Assembly (NCBI RefSeq): GCF_004770745.1
Contig: NZ_RQGD01000020.1
Location: forward strand, 62,001-126,000
From: Leptospira ognonensis
GTDB lineage: Bacteria; Spirochaetota; Leptospiria; Leptospirales; Leptospiraceae
Reading direction: 5' to 3'
Length of the DNA: 64,000 nt
In this document: piece by piece, positions 47,768 through 56,265 of the stretch
Position numbering within the stretch: the stretch's first letter is position 1
Layout of the letters: each line of letters opens with the position of its first letter
Made by a program: the position numbers and the translations under genes
Notes under the pieces: model-generated
Database searches by the model: none
What the model was told of the DNA's origin: nothing
The model's input: only the letters and a program-made list of their open reading frames with translations

Positions 47768-48586
47768 TTATGCAGAGCGCAATAAATCTCGCCGGCGTAA
47801 ATAAAGGAGTCGAATTCCCTTCGAAATCAAACTTCTGATTTCCTTTCTGGAAAGCCCTAAGATCAGTGAGATCTCGCGCTCAGAAAAAAAACATTTGTTA
47901 AGTGCTTTGTCCCGAAGGACAGCCCATTCTTTCTTCTTTTTAAGATACCATCTTCTTTTCTCATTATCTAGACAATCGAGTAAAAGTCGAGTATAACGTA
48001 CGACTCTAGCCGAATACGTATCTATTTTCTTCAGATGCTTTTCCTTCTTTTTGTCATAGATACGCTCAAAATTAACATAATTTCTATCGAGTTCTTTTAA
48101 TCGCCATTCCATGGATTTTCTATGCTTACCGATCATAGGTAAATCGTAGCGAAGCGCTAGCACCAAACCTACCATTGGTGGCATAGAATCTAGTTGGAAT
48201 TGGATATTCTCATGGTCATACTTCTCAAAGAACAACAAAGTATCTTCGTGGTATTTTTTCTCCTGCCAAAGCTCAATATATTCTACATTGCTATCCAACT
48301 TTTTTGATTTTCTGGCAGCATTTCGAAAGAGATTGAAACCATAGGTCACAAAGAAGCCTAGCACAACTTCTGCATCATACTTAAGTGACAATTTCCACAT
48401 CTCTTTTAGCTTTTCAAGAATTGCCAAAAGGAGCTCCGATCTTTCATCCTCGCTCATTTTCCGCTTCTTGGAAGTTTTCTCAACCATCCAAATGGGAAGT
48501 TCTGATTGTAACTCACTGAAATTCCCTGAAATCCGAGTTTCTAAAATAATCTTTTTAACTTGTTCATCTGATATTTTTGGTAACAT
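47768..48586 (-). CDS. hypothetical protein with sigma region 4-like C-terminus
   Basis: The protein has 272 residues and is very basic, helical and without a membrane segment. The C-terminal part reads like a helix-turn-helix: ALNKCFFSEREISLILGLSRKEIRSLISKGIRLLYLRRRDLL (about 226-268), similar to sigma region 4.2. The middle (DSMPPMVGLVLALRYDLPM) resembles the LPPxxRxV segment before it. I see no convincing region 2, so it is either a divergent sigma factor or a DNA-binding regulator. The adjacent STAS gene supports a sigma-regulation link. Confidence 0.6.
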   Translation of the reverse strand: MLPKISDEQVKKIILETRISGNFSELQSELPIWMVEKTSKKRKMSEDERSELLLAILEKLKEMWKLSLKYDAEVVLGFFVTYGFNLFRNAARKSKKLDSNVEYIELWQEKKYHEDTLLFFEKYDHENIQFQLDSMPPMVGLVLALRYDLPMIGKHRKSMEWRLKELDRNYVNFERIYDKKKEKHLKKIDTYSARVVRYTRLLLDCLDNEKRRWYLKKKKEWAVLRDKALNKCFFSEREISLILGLSRKEIRSLISKGIRLLYLRRRDLLRSA

Positions 48587-48691
48587 GAGTTAATCATTCT
48601 CAATCCAAAAAAAATCATACTACTTTAACCGACACCATCATTTACTAACGGAAGAAATGCGAACTAATTTGGAAGTAAGGCGAACTTATCG

Positions 48692-50068
48692 CTATTTTTT
48701 GTATTTTCGAAAGAGGAGTAGAGATGTAGCAAGCGCAATGTGAAACAAATTAAACCAGGCATAAGGTAAATAGGCAAATGTCGATATTTTTAGCGAGGTT
48801 GCCATAAATGCTCCACAGCTATTCCAAGGAATGAGAGGTGAAGTGATAGTCCCTGAATCTTCCAAGGATCTGGACACTTCCTTCCCATCGATATGATATT
48901 CTTCTGCTAAATGACGAAATGCCCGAGCCGGAACTACAAGGGAAAGATATTGATCAGCGGTTGTTAGATTTAAAATGAAACTGGAACCCATACTTGCAAG
49001 TAGAACATCCCACTTGACATAAATCCATTTTTTCATCAGAGTTAAAATTTCTGACAGATAACCCATTCCTTCCAAAATTCCACCAAACCAAACTGCTGTT
49101 AATATCAGAATTTCCGTTGGCAGTATGGCAATGATTCCGCCACCTCCTAGTAAGGCATCTACGTTGGGATTTCCAGTTTCCGGATAGAAACCAAAGAGGA
49201 GCGATTTTCCCATATCGGTTAGTGGCGCACCTCCAAGATAAGTGAAAAGCATGGAGGAAAGGATTCCAAGGCTCAGGGAATAGACAGCTTTTAAGCCGAA
49301 CATCGCAGAGCCAAAGACAAGAATTACAGGAACCATATGGTATGGTTGAAAAGATAAGTATTCACTTGAGAAGAATTGATTTAAAATATCATTTTGCACC
49401 ACGAGAAGAGGAGGATTGTAAAAATTCCAAAGAGCATAGGCAATCAAACATAAAAGAAAGCTTGGAATTGTCGTTTTCATCATATAGCGAATGTGTGTGC
49501 CTAAAGGCACACCAGTAAGGGAGGAGGCAAGGTTTGTCGTATCAGAAAGAGGAGATAATTTATCACCGAAATAACATCCTGAGACAATGGCACCGGCGCA
49601 GATTTCAGGCGAAAATCCTAAGATATTTCCTACTCCCATCAGTGCCACACCGAGCGTGCCTGCGGTGGTCCAAGAAGATCCAGAGATAACAGCGGTAATG
49701 CCACAGAGGATCGTTACTCCCGGAAGAAAGGTGGGCGCAAATAAAATTTTCGTTCCGACAAAAATCATGGAGCTAAGAATTCCTGCGTTTGCCCATGATC
49801 CAATGAGCATTCCCACAAATAATAAAATCAACATCGCTGGCAAAACGGATAAAAAATTTCGCCAAAGAGATTGTCTCAAAAGACTCTGGATGTGGTGTTT
49901 TCTAAATCTTTGCAGTAAGGCGACAAATCCTGCCAAAAACAAAGACAGTTGGTGAGATCCATATAACGGATCCGAGGTGAACACGAATCGAAATAGGATC
50001 ACAAAAATCAAAAGGTAAATTAACGGAGAAAGGGATAGGAGGACCAAAGCCCTTTCTCTTCGTTTCAT
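48692..50068 (-). CDS. NhaC-type Na+/H+ antiporter
   Basis: The protein has 458 residues and about eleven hydrophobic helices. Family blocks are ILLFVGMLIGSWANAGILSSMIFVG, GSSWTTAGTLGVALMGVG, AGAIVSGCYFGDKLSPLSDTTNLASS and a symmetric later set (PWNSCGAFMATSLKI). It exports sodium against protons at the inner membrane, or a related amino-acid/malate-type exchange. It starts directly after the stop of the Nramp-like gene (adjacent bases), so the two are probably translated together. Confidence 0.88.
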   Translation of the reverse strand: MKRRERALVLLSLSPLIYLLIFVILFRFVFTSDPLYGSHQLSLFLAGFVALLQRFRKHHIQSLLRQSLWRNFLSVLPAMLILLFVGMLIGSWANAGILSSMIFVGTKILFAPTFLPGVTILCGITAVISGSSWTTAGTLGVALMGVGNILGFSPEICAGAIVSGCYFGDKLSPLSDTTNLASSLTGVPLGTHIRYMMKTTIPSFLLCLIAYALWNFYNPPLLVVQNDILNQFFSSEYLSFQPYHMVPVILVFGSAMFGLKAVYSLSLGILSSMLFTYLGGAPLTDMGKSLLFGFYPETGNPNVDALLGGGGIIAILPTEILILTAVWFGGILEGMGYLSEILTLMKKWIYVKWDVLLASMGSSFILNLTTADQYLSLVVPARAFRHLAEEYHIDGKEVSRSLEDSGTITSPLIPWNSCGAFMATSLKISTFAYLPYAWFNLFHIALATSLLLFRKYKK

Positions 50069-51325
50069 CTAAGAAAAGAAACGCATTTGCAAGAAATAGA
50101 TCGAAAATCCGAAAAGAAATAATATCCCGCCCCAGGAAAGTAGATTCATCAACGGACCTGGACGATGCTCTTTGGGAATGTCTTTTCCAAATAAAATAAA
50201 ATGATGGATGAGTGCAAGGATCGGTGCATTTAAGAAGGAGACAGTTGTCGCAAAATCGACAAGTCCTTTCATACTCGTTAAGAAAAACCCGAGAATCAGG
50301 ACTGATCCCATACCTACGACGAGGATCAAAATCCAATACAATTTTTCACTACTAACGGCCTTTAAACGAGGAAAAACCCTTTGACTGGCATTGGTAACCA
50401 CACGCGGATAGGCATCGAAACAAGTTAGCGTGGTTGAAAACATGGTAAAAAAGGCAGCAATGAGAATGATGGGATACGACCAAGATCCTATCGAAGCAGT
50501 ATAGAGTTCGATTAGCTCGCCCGCAAAAACGGCAGCATTTCCAGAAAACTCTTTTCCCGTATTGTACATCATATTGGCACCTAACGTCAAAAAGAAGACG
50601 GCAAGGATTGTAGTCCCCCAGTAACCAATGTTAAAATCGAGCATGGCCCATTTCATGGGAGGAAGTTCTCCATTTTGTTCCTTTTTAGCGAGAGTCCAAT
50701 CCGATTGCCAAACTGCAGCTTCAATGGGAATGGGCATCCAACCCATCAAGGCAATGAGAAAGGAAATATCGACAGCATTTGCCAAGGAAAAACTCCTTCC
50801 TGGAGTTGGAACTTTTGGGACATGGGCAGCGAAAGAAAAAATTACAGCAAGGATGGTAGAAAGTGTGAGACCCACGACGATCCACTTCATCAGTCGATCC
50901 AATGCGGAAAACTTTCCGATAAAAAGTAAACAAAAACAAAAGGATAAGATGAGACTGCAAAGCACCCATGGCTCAACCTGGATGCCGAGTATGATTCCTA
51001 AAAGTCCCGATGTAACCAACGTTACCGTCGAGACAATCACACACATGGTACCGGCGGAGATGATAAAAAAGATCCAGATCGGGAGGCGACCCAAGTTCTC
51101 ATAACCATCTAAAAGTGATTTTCCAGTGACGATGGTATACCTGGTCCCAATTTCAAAAAATGGATATTTGATGATATTTGCAAAAATAACGACAGCTAAC
51201 AGCTCGAAGCCGTAGACCGCACCTGCCCGAGTGGACTGGACGAGATGAGAAACTCCTACAGCGGCACCGGCGTACATAAGGCCTGGACCTAAAAATTTAA
51301 AAAAGGAAACTTTGGAAATGGGCAT
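50069..51325 (-). CDS. Nramp-related membrane transporter
   Basis: The protein has 418 residues and about eleven membrane helices. The opening FKFLGPGLMYAGAAVGVSHLVQSTRAGAVYGFELL follows the Nramp helix 1 frame, and helix 6 is ALMGWMPIPIEAAVWQSDW. The metal-binding motifs of classical Nramp (DPGN in helix 1, MPH in helix 6) are absent, so manganese or iron transport should not be assumed. It is followed without a gap by the NhaC gene. The upstream gene on the same strand is closed by a terminator (51381-51411), so this gene has its own promoter. Confidence 0.8.
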   Translation of the reverse strand: MPISKVSFFKFLGPGLMYAGAAVGVSHLVQSTRAGAVYGFELLAVVIFANIIKYPFFEIGTRYTIVTGKSLLDGYENLGRLPIWIFFIISAGTMCVIVSTVTLVTSGLLGIILGIQVEPWVLCSLILSFCFCLLFIGKFSALDRLMKWIVVGLTLSTILAVIFSFAAHVPKVPTPGRSFSLANAVDISFLIALMGWMPIPIEAAVWQSDWTLAKKEQNGELPPMKWAMLDFNIGYWGTTILAVFFLTLGANMMYNTGKEFSGNAAVFAGELIELYTASIGSWSYPIILIAAFFTMFSTTLTCFDAYPRVVTNASQRVFPRLKAVSSEKLYWILILVVGMGSVLILGFFLTSMKGLVDFATTVSFLNAPILALIHHFILFGKDIPKEHRPGPLMNLLSWGGILFLFGFSIYFLQMRFFS

Positions 51326-51380
51326 GATATTTCAGAAAAACGTTAAGGCTCAGGTTTGGAAAATGAAATTTTTTGGACAT

Positions 51381-51411
51381 AAAAAAACCCCCGAGAGTTT
51401 CCTCGCGGGGG
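51381..51411 (-). terminator. rho-independent terminator of the ompL1 group
   Basis: Read on the minus strand, a 6-base GC stem (51388-51393 with 51406-51411), one mismatch and 3 further pairs enclose a 4-base loop, and seven T follow (51381-51387). It lies 35 bases after the stop of the lipoprotein gene and before the Nramp-like gene. Confidence 0.9.
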
Positions 51412-51445
51412 CCTTCTTTCCAAAACGGAAGGTCGAAAGTCGATC

Positions 51446-53083
51446 TTACTCGTTGTTTGGGAAAGCTGTCAGTTTGTCTAATCCTGAGTCACCAAATTTG
51501 GCAGCACCAGCAGACGCGCCTGCAGGGCAGCTTCCGATGCCAGCAAGAGATGTCGTAGCAAGTAGGCTTCCAGAAGTGGTTCTTCCTGCCGCTGTTCCAC
51601 CATACAAACAAGTCGTAAGGTTTGAAGTAGATCCACCATCACCGCTGATTGCAGAGTTCAGAACTGGGAGTTTTCCCCCACCAATTGCTTGTGAAATCAC
51701 ATACTTAGAACGGAAAGAGTTGTTACACGCAATCGCATCCAATTCAGTTGCAGTTGCTGTTCCTTGGACTGCTCCTCGAGTCGTTGCATACAAAGCAGCT
51801 GCCGTATTTTCCGCAGAGAATGCGTAAGCAATTTCTTTTGTGCTCGTGAGTTCTTTTCTGTTCGCAATGTTTGTGCTTCCGATTGCGATTTCAGAAATCG
51901 GACCATAACCAGAAAGGCTCAAACCTTCACAAGCATCCACTTGAGATAGGTTGATGTTCGATGCTTTATAGTATTTTATGGAACTCTCATCTTGTTTTGT
52001 GGTTCCGATCGTTAAAGGGAAAGCCACATTGAACGCTGCGGAAATGTTGCTAAGGGCCGGAGAAACTGGATACGCGGTTTCTGGGAAGATCTTGTTATTC
52101 CCGAAAGTAGAACCCTCTGAGATTGGTGTAACAACGTCTGTAGTCGGGTGTGCCACTACGAATGCATAAGTGTGCGTTGTAAAACCAGAGATGATCGTAT
52201 TCCTTGGTGTTCCTGTGAAAGCTCCACGGATCATCGAGTTAGAGAAATCTGAATTTGGTTTTCTACAGTCTGTGTTGTTGTTCACTGCATCAAATGCTTT
52301 TACGATGCTTGTGAAAGCAGCGGCACGGTCAGCCGTAGTCAGACCAGTAAAAGTACAAGAGGATCGAGGGATTCTTGCACAAGCAAGGATACCCGTTCCG
52401 TTCGCATACGCTTGTCTCGCTTGGTAAGCCGTTGCTGTTGCCGTAGATCCACCAAAAGCAGTATAAGTCGCTGCCAAGGCACCCGCGATAACACCACATC
52501 CACCGGCAAATGCAGTTCTAACTCCAGTTACACTCCCGCCAGCCGCAGTAAAAACGGCACCGAGTGAAGTTTGTTCTGCTGTTGTAAAGGTAGCAAGGTG
52601 TGCGTCTAAAATTGCCTGAAGGGTTGCACCCGAAGTCGTTCCAGCAGCTGAGCATGTCGCTGCAGCAATACCTAAGTAACTGGCTGCGTCAACCGATGCT
52701 TTTCCAGTGGCGATGTCTGTATTTCTTGCAGTCGAATCGTAAGTTCCACCACCTCTGATAAATGCATCATACTTTACATTGTATGGTACACTCGCATAAG
52801 TCGTGTAATTCTGACCTGTTCCAATCGATGTTCCCGATGCTTGTGTAAACTCTGCTTCGGTAAACGTTGTGGTGCTGCTGATAGCTGCTTGCATGATCGC
52901 ACCTGAATACAGTGTTCCCAGGTTTAAGCTGATCGCACAGTTTCCAGAAGCAGCATTCTTGATGGTAAGGGAAAGAATCGCTGCTAAGCCTATTTCTTCC
53001 TTCACTCTGTCTGGGTGGCAAGCAGTCAGCGCGAGAGCACTGATCATGGCGATGCCAGTAAATTTAATTATATTACGTTTCAT
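51446..53083 (-). CDS. Thr/Ala/Gly-rich surface-type lipoprotein
   Basis: The protein has 545 residues. The lipoprotein signal ends at Cys22 (ISALALTAC). The mature protein is dominated by Ala, Thr, Gly and Ser, with few charges and about nine cysteines (SGNCAISL, AATCSAAG, GGCGVIAG, CARIPRSSCTF, TDCRKPNS, VDACEGLS, IACNNSF, TTCLYGG, GSCPAG). This composition is unusual for leptospiral lipoproteins, and the cysteines suggest several disulfides. It starts 14 bases after ompL1 and ends in a strong terminator. No family recognised. Confidence 0.85.
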   Translation of the reverse strand: MKRNIIKFTGIAMISALALTACHPDRVKEEIGLAAILSLTIKNAASGNCAISLNLGTLYSGAIMQAAISSTTTFTEAEFTQASGTSIGTGQNYTTYASVPYNVKYDAFIRGGGTYDSTARNTDIATGKASVDAASYLGIAAATCSAAGTTSGATLQAILDAHLATFTTAEQTSLGAVFTAAGGSVTGVRTAFAGGCGVIAGALAATYTAFGGSTATATAYQARQAYANGTGILACARIPRSSCTFTGLTTADRAAAFTSIVKAFDAVNNNTDCRKPNSDFSNSMIRGAFTGTPRNTIISGFTTHTYAFVVAHPTTDVVTPISEGSTFGNNKIFPETAYPVSPALSNISAAFNVAFPLTIGTTKQDESSIKYYKASNINLSQVDACEGLSLSGYGPISEIAIGSTNIANRKELTSTKEIAYAFSAENTAAALYATTRGAVQGTATATELDAIACNNSFRSKYVISQAIGGGKLPVLNSAISGDGGSTSNLTTCLYGGTAAGRTTSGSLLATTSLAGIGSCPAGASAGAAKFGDSGLDKLTAFPNNE

Positions 53084-53097
53084 CTATATCTCCTAGA

Positions 53098-54000
53098 TTA
53101 TAACTCGAGTTTGTAACCAACGCGGTAGGTTTGGCCACCAACGATTACAGGGTATGCAGCGATAGGAGCGATAGCGTTCGCACCACCAACTGATTGTGTT
53201 CCACCAGTTCCCATTGCTCCAGAAAGGATAGTTTCTAATTCAAAGAAGACGTGTCCTTTTTCTGTTACTTTTGTTTGCGCACCGACTAACCAGTTTAAAC
53301 CGAAACCAGATGCACCAAACTTGATGTTTTCTTTGTAAACGCCAGGAGTAGGAGCGTCAGAAAGAAATGCTCCACCAGGACCAGCGAGTCCAGGGAAAAG
53401 GTTTTTTAGTGTGTCGCCGTCAACCGTTCCCGCAACACCCCATTGGCCTTTAAAGTAGTTCGCACCACCGGCAACATAGACTGCTGTGTCGTTAGACGCA
53501 TTAAAAAGCTTGATACCGATAAAAGCAGGAACTGTCCAAGCAGAATAGCTCCACTCTTGTTCTAACCATTTGTAACCAGCTGCTGTAGAAGAAGTGTAAC
53601 CACCAGCGATCTTGCTTGTGTGGTTTACGCTAATTCTATAAAATAATGAATTGATACCGAAAAGGCCTTCCTTTTCATAACCTACGTTTAGGTTTAAACC
53701 AACCATAGCTCCATTGTCTTTCACGCCAATGAAACCATTTGTAGATTTATTGAGTCCTACAAGTGTGTTTTCAGCATAAATGGCTTGTTGTGTTCCGCCT
53801 GTTACGTTTCCTTGTGAGTTCGTTACTGGTTTAGAAGAATCTAAACCGTCTTTTAGGATGGTTCCGCCCAATCCTGCCAAGTCAAATTGGCCCCCGAGAC
53901 CAAAATTGACGTAAGAACGAGGTCCTGTCTGTGCGCTTAGGCTTGCAGCCGCAGCTACGAACATGAACCCCATAATTCCGATGCGAAGTGATTTCAACAT
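53098..54000 (-). CDS. ompL1: OmpL1-type outer-membrane porin
   Basis: The protein has 300 residues. A signal peptide ends SLSAQ. The sequence follows OmpL1: FGLGGQFDLAGLGGTILKDGLD, AIYAENTLVGLNKSTNGFI, GAMVGLNLNVGYE, VPAFIGIKL, TAVYVAGGANYF, GAQTKVTEKGHVFFELETI and the last strand AYPVIVGGQTYRVGYKLEL. OmpL1 is a surface-exposed trimeric porin and adhesin of leptospires. It is slightly shorter than the L. interrogans form (320) because extracellular loops are reduced. An AAGGAG lies 10 bases before the ATG. Confidence 0.92.
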   Translation of the reverse strand: MLKSLRIGIMGFMFVAAAASLSAQTGPRSYVNFGLGGQFDLAGLGGTILKDGLDSSKPVTNSQGNVTGGTQQAIYAENTLVGLNKSTNGFIGVKDNGAMVGLNLNVGYEKEGLFGINSLFYRISVNHTSKIAGGYTSSTAAGYKWLEQEWSYSAWTVPAFIGIKLFNASNDTAVYVAGGANYFKGQWGVAGTVDGDTLKNLFPGLAGPGGAFLSDAPTPGVYKENIKFGASGFGLNWLVGAQTKVTEKGHVFFELETILSGAMGTGGTQSVGGANAIAPIAAYPVIVGGQTYRVGYKLEL

Positions 54001-54095
54001 TCGATGGTTACTCCTTGTGAGTTTGTTTCCTGATTTTTTTTATCCTGTGGACACAACCCAACATTAGTTAGGAAAATGCTCTCACAATTGTAGGA

Positions 54096-54124
54096 GATTT
54101 AGACATAAGAAATGCTTCTGTCAA
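54096..54124 (-). promoter_or_regulatory. candidate ompL1 promoter
   Basis: On the minus strand a perfect TTGACA (54119-54124) is followed after 17 bases by a weak -10 hexamer TAAATC (54096-54101). Transcription would start about 85-90 bases before the ompL1 ATG. The -10 match is poor, so the exact start is uncertain. Confidence 0.35.
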
Positions 54125-54217
54125 ATTAAAAAATGTTATTAAATCGCAATTTTTGTGTTTTTTAAGTCATTTGTGACGCATTGCACAATTGTTTACGCAT
54201 TTAAACTGAGGAAAACC

Positions 54218-54787
54218 ATGAAAAAATCTGCCAATTTGTCCGAAATCAGTCTACTTCTCATTTTTCTTTTTTTCCTGCCGGTCCATTCGGGAACGAAAGC
54301 AAAAATGATTCGTTACTCGGGGAAACTTTTAGGGTCCTTTCCATTGTCTCAACCGCCTTACTTTGAGTATGAGGATAAGTATACCTTTCAGTCCAAAAAG
54401 ATCCATTGCGACAGAGAAACGACGGCCCTACTCGAAGAGAAGTGGAAAGAATCCAAGGACTTTCAAGTGGATGGGAAAGCGATTGTCAAAGTCGAAAGCG
54501 ACGGGGCTTTTTTTTGTGAGGGCAGACCCAATGTGGGGACAAGATACAAAGTCTCTGCCCCTTCGCCTTCGCAGGCAGGTTCAAAATGGATCCAAGGTCA
54601 GGTCTTAGAAGCCGATCCGACCTCAGGTCAGATTGTCTATTCTTCCCCCTATGGAAAACGAAGCTACCTTACCCTTTCGAAAGAGCAAGCTACAACCTTC
54701 CACGAGAGAATCAGCAGGATGGAGACCGTGGAGATTCGTGGGAATTTCCGGTATGACCGAGTGAAGCGGTATTTTGTGGAGGAATGA
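54218..54787 (+). CDS. hypothetical secreted protein
   Basis: The protein has 189 residues from the ATG at 54218, with GAGG 6 bases upstream; an earlier in-frame start is less likely. A signal peptide (about 9-27, LLLIFLFFLPVHS) precedes a basic domain with paired beta segments (YEDKYTFQSKKIHCDRETT, KAIVKVESDGAFFCEGRPN, METVEIRGNFRYDRVKRYFV). Two cysteines may form a disulfide. No family recognised. It is divergent from ompL1. Confidence 0.72.
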   Translation: MKKSANLSEISLLLIFLFFLPVHSGTKAKMIRYSGKLLGSFPLSQPPYFEYEDKYTFQSKKIHCDRETTALLEEKWKESKDFQVDGKAIVKVESDGAFFCEGRPNVGTRYKVSAPSPSQAGSKWIQGQVLEADPTSGQIVYSSPYGKRSYLTLSKEQATTFHERISRMETVEIRGNFRYDRVKRYFVEE

Positions 54788-54960
54788 GGGAGGGGTGGGT
54801 TATGTCGCATGGGTCTTAGTCCCCCACCCGTTTTCAGGGCGGGGGGAGTGGATCGTGGGCGACCCGCTCCGGCCATGGGACAGAGCTAACAGTTCGGGCA
54901 GAAATTGGCAAGTTTATGAATTAATTTTTCTCTTTATGTTCGCACTTTTGCCTGGGTTCT
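54788..54960 (+). repeat. GC-rich hairpin block, possible dispersed intergenic repeat
   Basis: Between two AT-rich genes lies a block much richer in G+C. A near-perfect hairpin pairs 54821-54829 with 54837-54845 (9 positions, one mismatch, 7-base loop). The 3' arm of an alternative 7-base hairpin (54793-54799 with 54823-54829) overlaps it, so the two cannot form together. After it, GATCGTGGGCGACCCGCTCC looks like part of a repeated element. It may be a dispersed repeat or a leader regulating carA. Confidence 0.4.
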
Positions 54961-54975
54961 ATGGAATGGAACTTG

Positions 54976-56064
54976 ATGAAAGCTTTCCTCGTCTTAGAAA
55001 ATGGTGTAATCATGGAAGGCACCTCTTTTGGTGCAGAAACTTCCTCGCTCGGCGAAGTTGTATTTAACACATCGATGGCGGGATACCAAGAAATCTTAAC
55101 CGATCCATCTTACAAAGGGCAGATGATAAATCTGACTTACCCTATGATCGGAAATTATGGGATTTGTTCTGAGGATATGGAGTCAGATAAAATCCATGCT
55201 AGTGGTCTCATCGTCAAAGAATACGTACCAAGGCCATCAAACTATAAATCCACAGAAACATTAAAAAATTTTCTAGTTCGATTCAATGTGCCCGCCATTG
55301 AAGGAATCGATACTAGGAAACTAACGCGAATTATACGTAATTCGGGGGCAATGTCAGCTGGTATCTTTGTTTCAGAAACATACTCTGACGATTTCTTGAA
55401 GAAAGTAAAAGCTGCACCAAGTATGGTAGGTGCTGATCTTGCCAAAGTTGTATCGACAAATAAAGCATACAAATTCGGAGACCATTCGCCTAATAAATTT
55501 AACTTAGCTGTCTACGATTTCGGAGTGAAAACAAACATTTTACGACTTCTTGATGCTGCAGGTTTTAATGTGAATGTATTCCCTGCAGAAACGAATGCAT
55601 CAGATTTACTGAAAGAAAAATTCGATGCTTATTTTTTATCAAATGGCCCAGGCGATCCTGAACCACTTAGTTATGCTATTGATTCTGCGAAAAAAATTAT
55701 GGATGCTGGACTTCCGTTATTTGGTATTTGTTTAGGTCATCAAATCATCGGACTTGCGCTTGGAAGAAAGACTGCTAAACTTAAGTTTGGTCATCGTGGC
55801 GGCAACCATCCTGTTCGTAATGAAGAGACAAAAAAAATAGAAATTACAAGTCAAAATCATGGTTTCCATGTTCTGGGCGATTCCACAGACGAAACGCCTG
55901 TAACACGCATTAATCTATTTGACAATACAGTGGCTGGACTAAAAAGAAAAGGTTTGCCTGTTATGGCTGTCCAATACCACCCAGAGGCCTGTCCTGGCCC
56001 TCATGATTCAGCGTATCATTTTAAAGAATTTTTTGAAATGGTTAAAAAAAACAAATCCAGCTAA
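54976..56064 (+). CDS. carA: carbamoyl-phosphate synthase small subunit
   Basis: The protein has 362 residues from the ATG at 54976. The N-terminal CPSase domain ([39 protein letters not shown]) is followed by a class I amidotransferase with catalytic Cys in [16 protein letters not shown] and His/Glu in [13 protein letters not shown]. It feeds ammonia from glutamine to CarB for arginine and pyrimidine synthesis. The carB gene is not adjacent. The GC-rich hairpin block lies just upstream. Confidence 0.95.
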   Translation: MKAFLVLENGVIMEGTSFGAETSSLGEVVFNTSMAGYQEILTDPSYKGQMINLTYPMIGNYGICSEDMESDKIHASGLIVKEYVPRPSNYKSTETLKNFLVRFNVPAIEGIDTRKLTRIIRNSGAMSAGIFVSETYSDDFLKKVKAAPSMVGADLAKVVSTNKAYKFGDHSPNKFNLAVYDFGVKTNILRLLDAAGFNVNVFPAETNASDLLKEKFDAYFLSNGPGDPEPLSYAIDSAKKIMDAGLPLFGICLGHQIIGLALGRKTAKLKFGHRGGNHPVRNEETKKIEITSQNHGFHVLGDSTDETPVTRINLFDNTVAGLKRKGLPVMAVQYHPEACPGPHDSAYHFKEFFEMVKKNKSS

Positions 56065-56077
56065 TGGGAGCTAATTT

Positions 56078-56263
56078 ATGAAGAATTTAGATGAAAAAAA
56101 TTTTTGGGGTATTCCTTACGCAACTGAGATATCAACAGAGGCGTTTGTAAAAGATGTTTGGGATCCAACGACTGATGAAATCTTAACACCGAAGAATTTC
56201 CTTGGAATTGGCTGGGGAATCAACCTTCATGCCCTTGGCAAGAAAGCAGGGATCATTAAATAG
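56078..56263 (+). CDS. small DUF5808-like protein
   Basis: The protein has 61 residues and begins 13 bases after carA, with GGGAGC upstream. The sequence ends with FLGIGWGINLHALGKKAG, which matches the short DUF5808 motif (a GxGWxIN core after a PKN turn). No signal peptide or membrane helix is seen. Function unknown; co-transcription with carA is likely. Confidence 0.65.
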   Translation: MKNLDEKNFWGIPYATEISTEAFVKDVWDPTTDEILTPKNFLGIGWGINLHALGKKAGIIK

Positions 56264-56265
56264 GA

